Source of the DNA: Peredibacter starrii
Lineage (GTDB): Bacteria > Bdellovibrionota > Bacteriovoracia > Bacteriovoracales > Bacteriovoracaceae
Direction of reading: 5' to 3'
Length of the DNA stretch: 64,000 bases
NCBI RefSeq assembly: GCF_034259205.1
Contig: NZ_CP139487.1
Coordinates: 310,001 to 374,000, forward strand
Below, in pieces: positions 42,195 to 51,705 of this stretch (positions are counted from its first letter, which is position 1; each line of letters starts with the position of its first letter). The translations under genes and the position numbers were made by a program. Under the pieces are notes generated by a model that had not been told where the DNA came from, made no database searches, and was given only the letters and a program-made list of their open reading frames with translations.

Positions 42195-43768
42195 AAAGAG
42201 ATGAAACCGGTATTGGCCTGGTAGAAGTATTGATTGCTATTGGGATGCTAGGAGGACTGGTTCTCCTTATTAGTGGTATTAATCAGAATGCACATAAAGT
42301 TGCTGCCAACTTAGAGATTAATACGGATGTGATGCAGACTTTGCAGGAAATCCAGCAGATTCTTGTCATTCCCGAAAATTGCGCCATGACTTTTCAGGGT
42401 AAGAATGCGGTTTCCAATCCAAATGTCGTACAAGCAATTAAGCAAAAATTCAAAACGACCTTCGCAGATGTTTACCCAAATAGTGTCTTAAATCCTCAGA
42501 AAGTCTATGGCAGCAAAAGAGTTAAAATTGATTCTTACGCTCTTTCAGATACTGCGCCTGAGGTCAGCGCTCTTACTCATGGGACGACTCATTTAGTGAT
42601 TACTTTCAATCGAGGTAAGACCGGCACTCAAACTGAGACCATCACCAAACGTATTACATTGAATGTGAAGACCGATGGAGCTGGAAACATAACAGGCTGT
42701 ACTTCAACCAGTTCGTCAAAAAATGAGATATGGAAATTTGCGGCCAATAATTCTGATATCTATTTCAACACCGGAGCGGTGGCGATTGGAACCACCACGC
42801 CAACTCATAATTTAACAATCCAAGCTCGAACTCTGCCTGGCACCTCTGGGATTTCTATCATTGGAAACGAAGCCACCACTGCGGGCTGGAATCGAGCGGG
42901 AATCATGTTCAATGATCAAAGTAGTAATTACTTCTGGTCACTGGCAATGTTTGGAGTTGCGGCCCATGAAGGAGAAGGTGGATTTGGTATTGGTGGAGGA
43001 CCCACCACTACGACAGGATTAAATCGCTTTCTCATAACCAAACAAGGGAATGTCGGAATTAATACTAATCTTCAAAAACCTACATGTGGATTGGCGGATT
43101 GTTCGACCACTAGGTTTCTACATATTCACAGTAATGCCGCCGGACCAGTTGATGCTTCTCAGTTAGTATTAACGACGGATTCGGCGGCAGATGGCAGTAT
43201 CGCGGGCGGAGTCGGTTTCTCGGCCGCTAAGAGCGCTGGTCCTGATCGTAGAGTAGGTGTAATCACCGGTCATATCGTTTCTCCGGCGGGTTCAACCCTT
43301 AAAGGTAATCTTCTGTTTTGGACCAATAATAATGGCGCAAATAACTTCAATGGTGTTTTGAATTCCGATGCGGACTTTTGGGTACGGGGTAATACAGACA
43401 CAGTTAAATTCACTGCGACTTCAGATGTAAGATTGAAAAAAAATATCAGACCATTACAAGCTTCGCTGGAAAAGGTCCTTGCCATAAAAGGAGTGAGCTA
43501 TAATTGGAAGGATTCAAATTATCCTGAAAAGAACTTTGGATTTATTGCTCAAGATGTAGAGAAAGTATTTCCTGAGCTGATTGCGACTGAGAAGGACGGA
43601 AAAATGTCCATGTCGTATATTGGTTTAGTGGCACCGGTGGTTGAAGCACTTAAGAGTTTGTTTGCAATAAAAGCTTCTCAAGAAAAACAAATCTCTCAGT
43701 TGGAAGCTGAGAACAAGATGATGTTGGAATTTATCTGCAAAAAAGAAAAAGCATCTTTTTGTTATTGA
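42191..43768 (+). CDS. Pseudopilin-fibre-S74 chimera, copy 3
   Basis: 525 residues. Prepilin cleavage after Gly7 (TGIGLVEVLIAIGMLGG, Glu at +5). The head is the most diverged copy (TFQGKNAVSNPN, YGSKRVKIDSYALSD). The fibre region has AVAIGTTTPTHNLTI and QGNVGINTN. The S74 domain has SDVRLKKNI (Ser411, Lys416) and FGFIAQDVEKVFPELI, then a coiled coil and CKKEKASFCY. ATGA overlap with copy 2 and AAAGG upstream. It converges on the metallopeptidase gene, overlapping by 7 bp. The three genes form one transcript, with no pilus-assembly genes in the window. Confidence 0.87.
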   Translation: MKRDETGIGLVEVLIAIGMLGGLVLLISGINQNAHKVAANLEINTDVMQTLQEIQQILVIPENCAMTFQGKNAVSNPNVVQAIKQKFKTTFADVYPNSVLNPQKVYGSKRVKIDSYALSDTAPEVSALTHGTTHLVITFNRGKTGTQTETITKRITLNVKTDGAGNITGCTSTSSSKNEIWKFAANNSDIYFNTGAVAIGTTTPTHNLTIQARTLPGTSGISIIGNEATTAGWNRAGIMFNDQSSNYFWSLAMFGVAAHEGEGGFGIGGGPTTTTGLNRFLITKQGNVGINTNLQKPTCGLADCSTTRFLHIHSNAAGPVDASQLVLTTDSAADGSIAGGVGFSAAKSAGPDRRVGVITGHIVSPAGSTLKGNLLFWTNNNGANNFNGVLNSDADFWVRGNTDTVKFTATSDVRLKKNIRPLQASLEKVLAIKGVSYNWKDSNYPEKNFGFIAQDVEKVFPELIATEKDGKMSMSYIGLVAPVVEALKSLFAIKASQEKQISQLEAENKMMLEFICKKEKASFCY

Positions 43769-45309
43769 ATGAGTTCCTCGACCACTTTGTTGGCATTTGA
43801 ATTTATTAATTTAGGACAAGCAATCTCAGCAATCTTGGTAAATTCTTTACTCTTGTAATATGGGTTAAAGCCAAGTTCATCTTTCTTGTAGTCCTGGTTT
43901 GCATAAGATTTGAATGAAGGTTTGCAGTGGTATTTTTCTGAGATGGCCCGAGAAACTTGGTTTCGAAGAATATGACGATGATTATCTTTTGTCTTATTTA
44001 AAGTTTTTGCCATAAATTCATTTGATAGACCAGGATCAAGATTTCTAAACATCGGGTCCATGAATTTAAAGTGTGGATCATCTTTTAAGTTGCTTTTGAT
44101 AACATTATTAGCGCTGAGTTTGATTGATTCTTTGTAACAATCTTCCATCGTTGGCGAACCTAGTTTTAGTTCTCCATCATTGGCGAACTGAGTAACGGCC
44201 TCTTCACTGCAGCGGTCGGCAATTTTTTTAATTTCGTCACTTGATGGTGACCAATTCATTAATTGAGCAGCAGCATTATCTTTTGCCATTTGAGACATCC
44301 GATATGGTTCCGCGCAGGCCTTGGTTGAAGTGTACTCCACGCCATCAAAGATGGTGTTTTTAATAAGATAATACTTTTCGGGACTTTTTTCTTTTAGGTG
44401 GGCAGGGCTGTATCTATAAGCAACAACACTTTCCGCGAAATCTTCTCGTTCATTTGTCATCCCGTATTTTGATACCGCGGTTTCGGGTCTTGAAGTTTTG
44501 GCCTTTATCTCAAGTTTTCCATCCTTCATCTTACCTGCGCTTACCCAACCCCCTTGTTCCATCCATTCAGTACTTTGATCAATTTGAGTCACTCCTCCGA
44601 TTGCGTGTGCTAGTTCATGAACAATTGTCGAGCGACCTTGTTCTGGTGATTGAGTGTTCCATAAATCAAAAATCATGATGGTGGCGTTGGCCAGTGTGCG
44701 GTCACTGTTCATGCCGCGTGGTGCATGGACCAAGGTGCGGCTTTTTTCAAAAGGCATGACCCCTTCAGGAAAATCTGAAATTGCCAGGAGGACCGTATCT
44801 AGCTCTTCTTTTTTCCAGGGAGCCGAGTCTTCTCTTACAATATGCGATCCATTCAGACCGAATCTTGCTTGCATAAAGTGAAGTTGAACTCCAATCTCTG
44901 GGCCGAAAATTTCTTTCAGAGCACAGTCCACTTTCTTACAAGTGGAGGTACGCATTTTATTTTTTTTAGGATCGGCATTACCTAGGATATCAACGTAAGT
45001 TGTTAAATGGTAAAATGCCTCAAGATTCTCCGGCGTTTCATTCTCAAAGTTAATGCCATTGATATTCTTATTTAATCTTGCCTTTGTTTCGTGTGACCTC
45101 AACCAATCACTCATTTCACTGACTGAAAAGGGATTTTTTCTTAAACAATTGGCATTTTTGATTTCATTTTGAGTGGCTGATTCCCAGGTGATTTTTCTTT
45201 GAAGATTGATGAGATCACTAAGTTCCGAAAATTCAGGTTCTCCACAACTTTCGTGTGCAAAGGATGACATTGATAGTAGCAAAGTGAGAGTAAGGAACAG
45301 TATTTTCAT
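43762..45309 (-). CDS. Secreted zinc metallopeptidase (HExxH...E)
   Basis: 515 residues with signal peptide (MKILFLTLTLLLSMSSFA). HELAH at 231-235 is a zinc site, and NEREDFAES (286-294) supplies a likely third ligand Glu, a spacing and sequence like the lethal-factor/ATLF-type gluzincins (HExxH then ExxFAE). Several Cys suggest disulfides. The C-terminal 200 residues are of unknown fold. It overlaps the small exported protein's gene by 4 bp and converges with the fibre genes. A role against extracellular or prey substrates is plausible but inferred. Confidence 0.75.
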   Translation of the reverse strand: MKILFLTLTLLLSMSSFAHESCGEPEFSELSDLINLQRKITWESATQNEIKNANCLRKNPFSVSEMSDWLRSHETKARLNKNINGINFENETPENLEAFYHLTTYVDILGNADPKKNKMRTSTCKKVDCALKEIFGPEIGVQLHFMQARFGLNGSHIVREDSAPWKKEELDTVLLAISDFPEGVMPFEKSRTLVHAPRGMNSDRTLANATIMIFDLWNTQSPEQGRSTIVHELAHAIGGVTQIDQSTEWMEQGGWVSAGKMKDGKLEIKAKTSRPETAVSKYGMTNEREDFAESVVAYRYSPAHLKEKSPEKYYLIKNTIFDGVEYTSTKACAEPYRMSQMAKDNAAAQLMNWSPSSDEIKKIADRCSEEAVTQFANDGELKLGSPTMEDCYKESIKLSANNVIKSNLKDDPHFKFMDPMFRNLDPGLSNEFMAKTLNKTKDNHRHILRNQVSRAISEKYHCKPSFKSYANQDYKKDELGFNPYYKSKEFTKIAEIACPKLINSNANKVVEELIQ

Positions 45310-45788
45310 GGATGATCACCATCCATGGGCCATATCACCATTGAGCGAAGTGTTTTAGACTCGTTGTTGATAAACTCCAGTTTTAAATTTTCCCCCGGAA
45401 CTTCCATCGTTATGGTACTACCGGCCGTATGATCAGTTTCACTGAGTGATTTTTGAATCCTGGCCTTCTCCTGTGGATAAAGATTTGAGTAGACTTGGCG
45501 AAAGAGACCTTTAGTTTTCTCTTTCATCTCTTGTGTCGCCACGACATATACATAATGAAAGTGGGATTTCTTTATTCCAATGGTGGTTTGATCTTGAAGG
45601 TAGATAGCATCTTTATCTTTGGATCTGATTTTCGCTTTAAAGGCCTTTTCAATCTCGCCCTCCGTGCTTTTATTCGTAAGAGCACTTAACTCTGATGGTA
45701 AGAGTTTTATCATCTCACCGCGGACGGTGGGCTTCGCATTGATGCTGATTGATAATGTAATTAGACCCACAAGCAAAATGAGCTTCAT
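45306..45788 (-). CDS. Small exported protein, operon partner of the metallopeptidase
   Basis: 160 residues with a signal peptide (MKLILLVGLITLSISINA). I do not recognise the mature part. It is Lys/Glu-rich in the middle and beta-rich at the end (STITMEVPGENLKLEFINNE), without Cys. The stop overlaps the peptidase ATG (ATGA), so the two proteins are made together. It could be an inhibitor or chaperone of the peptidase, by analogy with other protease pairs. There is no direct evidence. Confidence 0.6.
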   Translation of the reverse strand: MKLILLVGLITLSISINAKPTVRGEMIKLLPSELSALTNKSTEGEIEKAFKAKIRSKDKDAIYLQDQTTIGIKKSHFHYVYVVATQEMKEKTKGLFRQVYSNLYPQEKARIQKSLSETDHTAGSTITMEVPGENLKLEFINNESKTLRSMVIWPMDGDHP

Positions 45789-45829
45789 GGGTATCTTGTC
45801 GGAAGGTTGATTAAATTACTTTAGTAAGT

Positions 45830-46393
45830 TTATTGTAGGTTTTCTCTAACAATTTCAGTGTTTTCCGGAATCGAATAAACCACGAGATAGGTCTCAATGT
45901 AATCCTGGTCCACATTAATTTTGTAATGCGTTTCTACGTAAGTCGGAATGTTTTTATCTTCAAAAAGGCGCTTCTTAGCATCGTATAAGCGAACGCCCTC
46001 TTCTGGATCATGGGTCGAAGTTTTTAAGGTGAAGACCTCTTCCCAATCGTTTTTCATGATGAGGGGAAGATGCTCTTTACAAAAATGAAGTGTCTTAAAT
46101 GGACGAATGCAGGCCTTACAAAAAAGTCGATCACAAATGGCACAAGTCGTTTCGCCCGGTTCATCGGGATGATTAGGGCAAAAAAGATCTGAACGTTTAG
46201 GCTTAAGCTTTTCCATCTCCTTCATGCGTATCATGATGTCAGGATGGTAATTGGGATCAGCAGTTGTTTCAGGCTGCTTCTGCGTCGGTAACTTCTGTTG
46301 GAACAAGCGGTAAATCAAAAAGCCCAGCACTCCCAGAATAATCACCAGGAGAAGATTCATGATCGAAATGAGGACGAGTGCCGTTTGTTCCAT
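45830..46393 (-). CDS. Membrane-anchored B-box-like zinc-finger protein
   Basis: 187 residues. One N-terminal membrane helix (~5-28), then a Cys/His cluster CPNHPDEPGETTCAICDRLFC with C.AC...HFCKEH following, the pattern of B-box/RING-related zinc fingers, and a C-terminal alpha/beta part (YDAKKRLFEDKNIPTYVETH) that may be a small domain. Its ATG shares one base with the RNase J stop, so the two are co-translated. A link to RNA turnover at the membrane is only suggested by position. Confidence 0.65.
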   Translation of the reverse strand: MEQTALVLISIMNLLLVIILGVLGFLIYRLFQQKLPTQKQPETTADPNYHPDIMIRMKEMEKLKPKRSDLFCPNHPDEPGETTCAICDRLFCKACIRPFKTLHFCKEHLPLIMKNDWEEVFTLKTSTHDPEEGVRLYDAKKRLFEDKNIPTYVETHYKINVDQDYIETYLVVYSIPENTEIVRENLQ

Positions 46394-48009
46394 TAGTACA
46401 AGTGTACTTCCGTTACCGGTTTATAACCCAGAAAATTATTATAAAATTGGCGTGCCGAGATCTTTAACTGATCTTTGATGTAAGTTTCTTCTCTGCCACC
46501 TAGATTGTTTTTAATCTGCTCTAGAAGTTTCTTCTTTAAATTATCAATCCATTCCTGAGCAACCAAAGGAAGTCCTACTGTTGTGATTTCCATATGGCCC
46601 ATCGTACGGTGATAACTTATGAAGACCGCTCCTTGAGTCGCCATCTTTCGACGTTGAGAAATTTGAGTTTTCTCAATCTCCATGGCCTTACCATGAATCA
46701 GTCGAGGCTCTTTAGCGTCAAGCTCTTCAATCTTTACTGTTCCTTCGCCCAGGATCACTTCATTATAGTTATAGATCAGATGCGCTGAGATTTTAGGATA
46801 GGCAGTATGAATGAACTCATAGTGCTTTTTTAGAAAATAAGATTCGCCGTGAATCGGAAAATAAAATCCAGGAGTAAAGTTCTTCAACAGAATATGAAGA
46901 TCTTCTTTGCCCGGATGTCCCGAAGCATGAATTAAATGATCGCTGGCAGTGATGATCTCTGCCCCGAATTCTGTGAGCTTATTGTAGATACGATAAATTT
47001 TTTTCTCATTTCCAGGAATGACTTTAGAGCTGAAAACCACCAGATCACCGGGGCCTGGTTTAAATGTTCCATCTTCGCCAAAACTAAAACGTCTGAGCGC
47101 CGATAAGAAATCTCCCTGACAACCAGAAAGGAAAATAAGCATTCTACCCGTCTCGCCTTTCACTTGATCGGTCATATGGAAATCATCAGGAGAAAGTTCA
47201 GAATGTCCGGTTTCGGTGGCCGCTTCCATATAGGTTTTAAGCGAGCGACCCATAATCACGATTTTTCTACCCGCATCTTTCGCCATCTTAGCAATGGCGT
47301 TCATACGGTGGACATTAGAAGCAAAAAGGGTAATGAAGACACGAGTCTCTTCCCTTTCCATCAAAGCTTTTAAATCGGTATGAAGATCATTTTCAGAGGT
47401 GGTCTTACCATCATTCAGGATGTTGGTAGAATCGATGAAATAGGCGGTCTGAGCGCATTCAGAAAGTTTTTCTTTAATGCGGGCCAGATCAATTGGCTTC
47501 TCATGTTTTGAGAAAAGATCCACTTTGAAATCGGAAATATAAAGAGCGCCCCACTTTTTATCATTACTACGAATCACGAGACCGGCAGTCTCTGGGATCG
47601 AGTGATTCACATGAATCGGGAAGACCTCAATGTTTTTAAATTGAAGATGAGACGTCTCATGATAGAGCTCATACTTCATCGTGATTTTATGTTCTTCTAA
47701 TTTCTTCTGAAGCAAATGATGTGTGAAGTTTGTTACATAAACCGTGATATCAGGAAACTCTTTTAAAAGATGTCCCAATCCACCAATATGATCTTCATGT
47801 CCGTGCGTAATGATAATGGAAGTTAAACGACTAGCATCGAGAAGTGAAAAGTCCGGAATAAGGTAATTGATGTCGAAGCATTCTTCATAAGGAAAAAGCA
47901 TCCCGCAATCAATCAGAATATCTTCATCTGGTGTGCGGATGAGGGTCATATTCGAGCCGATCTCTTCGACTCCACCAATAGGAATGATATTAAAATATTT
48001 GTTTTTCAA
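46393..48009 (-). CDS. Ribonuclease J-type metallo-beta-lactamase nuclease
   Basis: 538 residues. The N-terminus FNIIPIGGVEEIGSNMTLI and metal site ITHGHEDHIGGL are RNase J signatures, the beta-CASP region has GRSLKTYMEAA and the IFLSGCQGD motif, and the C-terminal part has an SGHPGKEDLH segment and HGESYFLKKH. It degrades and matures mRNA and rRNA from the 5' end. The start is TTG at 48009, with AAAAGGAC upstream. The frame runs to 48048 without a good site. Typical RNase J is ~550 residues. Co-transcribed with the zinc-finger membrane protein. Confidence 0.88.
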   Translation of the reverse strand: MKNKYFNIIPIGGVEEIGSNMTLIRTPDEDILIDCGMLFPYEECFDINYLIPDFSLLDASRLTSIIITHGHEDHIGGLGHLLKEFPDITVYVTNFTHHLLQKKLEEHKITMKYELYHETSHLQFKNIEVFPIHVNHSIPETAGLVIRSNDKKWGALYISDFKVDLFSKHEKPIDLARIKEKLSECAQTAYFIDSTNILNDGKTTSENDLHTDLKALMEREETRVFITLFASNVHRMNAIAKMAKDAGRKIVIMGRSLKTYMEAATETGHSELSPDDFHMTDQVKGETGRMLIFLSGCQGDFLSALRRFSFGEDGTFKPGPGDLVVFSSKVIPGNEKKIYRIYNKLTEFGAEIITASDHLIHASGHPGKEDLHILLKNFTPGFYFPIHGESYFLKKHYEFIHTAYPKISAHLIYNYNEVILGEGTVKIEELDAKEPRLIHGKAMEIEKTQISQRRKMATQGAVFISYHRTMGHMEITTVGLPLVAQEWIDNLKKKLLEQIKNNLGGREETYIKDQLKISARQFYNNFLGYKPVTEVHLY

Positions 48010-48090
48010 AATAAGTCCTTTTGGAAATTGTAACAGACCATCACCCAAAATGCATGGGCAATGGTCTAGACTTGGACCTATTTAATCAAC

Positions 48091-48744
48091 TTAGATCGCC
48101 TCAGTATTTGAGGCCTCGACATGAGAAGATTCAAGAAGTTCACGAATGCGGGCGGCCAAAATTAAGGCGGCCACATCGGTCTCTTCTCCGACTGTGAAGT
48201 CTGCGTATTGTTTCTGAGGATCAAGGTACTTCTGATACATTGGTCTCACAGTATCGTAGTACTGAGCGATGACTGATTCAAGTGAACGACCACGCTCTTT
48301 CACGTCACGGTGAAGACGACGAGTAAAGCGGATATCTGAATCAACATGCAGGAAACATTTAATATCAAGCATGTCGCGAATTTCTTGATCGTAGAGAGAA
48401 AAAATCCCTTCAAACAGAACGACCTTACAAGGACCTACTTGCTCATACTCTTCAGTGCGAGTTGATGTGGCGAAATCATAGATAGGACACTTGATCCCCA
48501 TGCCTTGCTTCAACTCAGACAGATGATGACGGAGAAGATTCCAGTCAAAAGCATCCGGGTGGTCGAAGTTCGCTTTACCAGTAGTGGTATAGTTCGTTTT
48601 AGGTTGAATAGGTAAGTAGTAGGAATCCATGTGGAGAAGTACGGATGCAGAGCTATTGATGCTCTTCATGACTTTTTTGGCAAAAGTCGTTTTTCCAGAC
48701 CCCGATCCGCCTGCGATTCCGATGAGAAAGATTTTGTTTTGCAT
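48091..48744 (-). CDS. udk: Uridine kinase
   Basis: Phosphorylates uridine and cytidine to the monophosphates in nucleoside salvage. P-loop IGIAGGSGSGKTTFA, then HMDSYYLP, NFDHPDAFDW, and VVLFEGIFSLYDQ followed by RFTRRLHRDVKERGRSLESV are family features. About 217 residues from the ATG at 48744. An in-frame ATG at 48777 would add 11 residues not expected in the family. Divergent from prmA across a short promoter region. Salvage of prey nucleosides would suit a predator, but that is context only. Confidence 0.9.
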   Translation of the reverse strand: MQNKIFLIGIAGGSGSGKTTFAKKVMKSINSSASVLLHMDSYYLPIQPKTNYTTTGKANFDHPDAFDWNLLRHHLSELKQGMGIKCPIYDFATSTRTEEYEQVGPCKVVLFEGIFSLYDQEIRDMLDIKCFLHVDSDIRFTRRLHRDVKERGRSLESVIAQYYDTVRPMYQKYLDPQKQYADFTVGEETDVAALILAARIRELLESSHVEASNTEAI

Positions 48745-48866
48745 ATCGGGATGTTTTACTAACAAAGAAAGTGCCATATGCCCAAGAAAACCTTCACAAA
48801 TGTAATTTTTTTATCCTCACAATGGGCCCTTCTTAGGTTATAAAGCCACTAAATTAAAGGATTTTT

Positions 48867-49829
48867 ATGGACGCATTTTGGGTAGTGACCCTATTTCATT
48901 TCCAACCGACTACGGAGCAGTGGTCTCATATTGAGAGCATGGCAATAAACGATTATGGCTCTCTTGGTATTGAAGAGTTTTCTCTCGACGAGCCCGAGGT
49001 GGATGCCCTCTTAGGCGAACGATCATATTCGGGTGGTGATTTACCGCAAGATGTTTTGGATGAAGTAGAAAGCCGTGTGCTTGGTCGTCCGAACAATTAT
49101 CGTTTCTTCTTCGGTGATGAAGAAGGAGCTTCCGAGTTTTATACAAAAGTGGGCCAGGTCTATTTGTGTGAATCACAAATTGAAACTCAGCAAACTGAAG
49201 ACTGGAACGCTGAATGGAAAAAACACTACGCTCCTATCAAAGTAAATGATTCTTTAGAAATCATTCCTTCTTGGAACAAAGATTATAATAGTACTAGTCG
49301 TGAGAAGATCTATATCTATCCAGGCATGGGCTTTGGTACTGGTAGCCACGAGACCACATTTCTTTGTCTAAAACTTTTCACTGAACATCTTTTAAATCAA
49401 AAAGTGGAAACGGTTTTAGATTTCGGTTCAGGTTCGGGCATTTTAGGTCTGGCAACATTCAAGTTCTTCCCGGAAGCGAAAGTTGATTTCTACGATATCG
49501 ATCCAGAGGCCAACAAGAACTGTTATCAAAATGCCGAGACCAACGAATTAGAAAATTTTGCTTTCCGCCTGCTACTTCCGGAAGTGAGAGAGAAACTCAT
49601 GGAGGAATACGATGTGGTGTTCGCCAATATTCTTGAGAGCATCTTGATGCTCGAGCAAGAAGCATTGATCGCTCATACAAAGAAAGGTGGATCACTGATC
49701 CTTTCTGGTCTTTTGAGACACCAGGCCGCAAATATCATCAAACTTTATTCAGATGCGGGTATGAAGCTTATCAGTCATGTTGAAAAAGGTGATTGGGCGG
49801 CGATCTTATTTAAAAAGGGCGAGGCATGA
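48867..49829 (+). CDS. prmA: Ribosomal protein L11 methyltransferase
   Basis: 320 residues. Conserved YIYPGMGFGTGSHETTFLCL (the PrmA signature), SAM site LDFGSGSGILGLA, and VFANILESILMLEQEAL. It trimethylates residues of L11. AAAGGA precedes the ATG. Overlap with rsmE by ATGA is the usual pairing in many bacteria. Confidence 0.93.
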   Translation: MDAFWVVTLFHFQPTTEQWSHIESMAINDYGSLGIEEFSLDEPEVDALLGERSYSGGDLPQDVLDEVESRVLGRPNNYRFFFGDEEGASEFYTKVGQVYLCESQIETQQTEDWNAEWKKHYAPIKVNDSLEIIPSWNKDYNSTSREKIYIYPGMGFGTGSHETTFLCLKLFTEHLLNQKVETVLDFGSGSGILGLATFKFFPEAKVDFYDIDPEANKNCYQNAETNELENFAFRLLLPEVREKLMEEYDVVFANILESILMLEQEALIAHTKKGGSLILSGLLRHQAANIIKLYSDAGMKLISHVEKGDWAAILFKKGEA

Positions 49830-50518
49830 GGGCCCACTGGCTTTCTGATTTAACTCTTCTGGACAGCTATGTCCTAAAAGATGAGTCACTTCATCACCTG
49901 GTCAATGTGATTCGTATCGAAGTCGGTGAGGAGCTTTTACTGCTAAATGGTAAGGGCCTCCAGATCCTGACTGTGGTTGATGCCATCGCCAAGCGCGAAC
50001 TGCGTCTGAAATTTAAATCTGAGATTCCTGCGGAAAGAAAATATGTATTTGATCTCGCCCTCGGGATGCCGAAACGAGATGCCTTTGAACTTTGTCTTAA
50101 GCAAGCGGCCGAGCTGGGCTTTCGGAAGATCTATCTCATACGTTCAGCTTATTCACAAATGAAGGCCCCGGAAATGGACCGCATGGAGAAACTTCTGGTT
50201 TCGGCCTTAGAGCAATCTAACGCTTCATTCATGCCGGAAATCGAAGAGGTGAAGTGGGAATCGATTCCCTGGAGTCACTATCACTCGGCCCTTCTACTAG
50301 ATTCTCAGACCTCAATTAAAAAACCGGTTTTTGATTCAGCTCCTACAAGTCCTCATCTATTGATCGTAGGACCAGAGGGTGGTTTTTCGCCCGAAGAGCT
50401 TAAATACCTTCACTCACAAAATCAGGTAAAAGTCGTCAATTTACCTACTCCGATTTTGCGAACCCCAACTGCCTTGGCCGCAGGTGCAGGGATTATGCTT
50501 GAAAGTTTGCTTAAGTGA
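49826..50518 (+). CDS. rsmE: 16S rRNA m3U1498 methyltransferase
   Basis: 230 residues of the RsmE/SPOUT family. LALGMPKRDAFELCLKQAAELG and the knotted C-terminal motif LIVGPEGGFSPEELKYL, followed by ILRTPTALAAGAGIML, are diagnostic. Starts inside the prmA stop. Confidence 0.94.
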   Translation: MRAHWLSDLTLLDSYVLKDESLHHLVNVIRIEVGEELLLLNGKGLQILTVVDAIAKRELRLKFKSEIPAERKYVFDLALGMPKRDAFELCLKQAAELGFRKIYLIRSAYSQMKAPEMDRMEKLLVSALEQSNASFMPEIEEVKWESIPWSHYHSALLLDSQTSIKKPVFDSAPTSPHLLIVGPEGGFSPEELKYLHSQNQVKVVNLPTPILRTPTALAAGAGIMLESLLK

Positions 50519-50554
50519 AGAATGACGGGCTAAAATTAAGAAAAGGACCAAATC

Positions 50555-51256
50555 ATGAATTTAGAAAGCGTTCAGAATAAAAAGAATAACACTCCTGTGA
50601 ATGATGACTTCATGGAAGAGTTTGATTTTAAGCCGATCACTTCGGGTCTAGGTTTTCATCATCAAAAAGCCACGGAAGTAAAACCGATGTTCACAGAAAG
50701 AACTGTGGCAGTAAGTCCTCTTCCGACTTCAGTGCCGACGATGAAAAAAGAGATGAACGTTTATCAAAATGATTTATCTATGTTTTATAATCAGGCCCAG
50801 CAAGTACCTCAGGCGCCGGTTGAGCTTGAGCCAATGGTAGAAGAAAAATTCTATCGCATGGCCGGCAAAACCCAGCGTGTGTTTGCATACCTTCTGGATC
50901 TTGCTTTCGTTGCGGGTCTTCTGACAGGTGTATTAACTATCATGGCCAAGTCAGTGGACCTGGATCTTATTCAAGTTTGGGAGCAATACCCTCACGAGAT
51001 CACTCCCCTGGTTGTGACTCTTTTCTGTGGTTTTTATCTGATCTATTTCGCCATCTTTGAAAAGGCGAGTCAGTCTACGCTTGGGAAGAATCTCTTTAAC
51101 TTAAGAGTGACCAGTATGGACAATGGTTCATTATCTCTTACAACTTTACTCATGCGTTCCATCGTGAGTCTTTTAAACTTTGCGAGTCTTGGTTTATTCT
51201 CTTATTTTGATTTGCAGAATAAAGTTACAAACTCAAAAGTAATTCGGATCGACTAA
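50555..51256 (+). CDS. RDD-family membrane protein
   Basis: 233 residues. A ~105-residue polar N-terminus precedes an RDD domain: [21 protein letters not shown] (R...D motif), a second helix [33 protein letters not shown], and a last helix. RDD proteins are poorly characterised and some act in ion transport. The stop overlaps the next gene's ATG. Its role with the heptose gene that follows is unknown. Confidence 0.8.
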   Translation: MNLESVQNKKNNTPVNDDFMEEFDFKPITSGLGFHHQKATEVKPMFTERTVAVSPLPTSVPTMKKEMNVYQNDLSMFYNQAQQVPQAPVELEPMVEEKFYRMAGKTQRVFAYLLDLAFVAGLLTGVLTIMAKSVDLDLIQVWEQYPHEITPLVVTLFCGFYLIYFAIFEKASQSTLGKNLFNLRVTSMDNGSLSLTTLLMRSIVSLLNFASLGLFSYFDLQNKVTNSKVIRID

Positions 51257-51705
51257 TGTTTTCACCATCTCTAGAACACTTTTTAAAACAGAACGAAGGT
51301 AAAAGAATAGTTTTTACCAACGGCTGTTTTGATATCCTTCATCGCGGACACGTTACTTATCTTGCTGAAGCAAGAAAGCTTGGTGACCTTTTAGTGGTGG
51401 GGGTGAATTCAGACGCGAGCGTGAAGCGTCTTAAAGGACCTGAGCGTCCGATCAATAATGAGAATGATCGCTCGTATGTTCTTTCTCAACTTAAGTCTGT
51501 GGACTTCACTGAGATCTTCACCGAGGACACTCCCCTAAATCTCATTCTTAAAGTGCAACCAAAAATTCTTGTGAAAGGTGGCGACTGGAAGATTGATCAG
51601 ATCGTGGGAGCGAAAGAAGTTCTGGCCAATGGTGGAGATGTTTTCTCTTTGAACTTCGTTGACGGTTACTCAACAACTTCAATCATTCAAAAAATTCAGG
51701 CATGA
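51256..51705 (+). CDS. rfaE2: Heptose-1-phosphate adenylyltransferase
   Basis: 149-residue nucleotidyltransferase making ADP-heptose for lipopolysaccharide. [17 protein letters not shown] (HxGH motif), [14 protein letters not shown], and VKGGDWKID and the C-terminal GYSTTSII segment match RfaE2/HldE C-terminal domains. The kinase half is separate and not in this window. One base overlaps the RDD gene, and the next gene overlaps by ATGA. Confidence 0.92.
   Translation: MFSPSLEHFLKQNEGKRIVFTNGCFDILHRGHVTYLAEARKLGDLLVVGVNSDASVKRLKGPERPINNENDRSYVLSQLKSVDFTEIFTEDTPLNLILKVQPKILVKGGDWKIDQIVGAKEVLANGGDVFSLNFVDGYSTTSIIQKIQA

Noticed and set aside
39043-43768. Phage tail-fibre genes of a prophage
   Set aside because: No other phage structural or lysis gene is near, and all three begin with a prepilin signal instead of a phage tail attachment domain.
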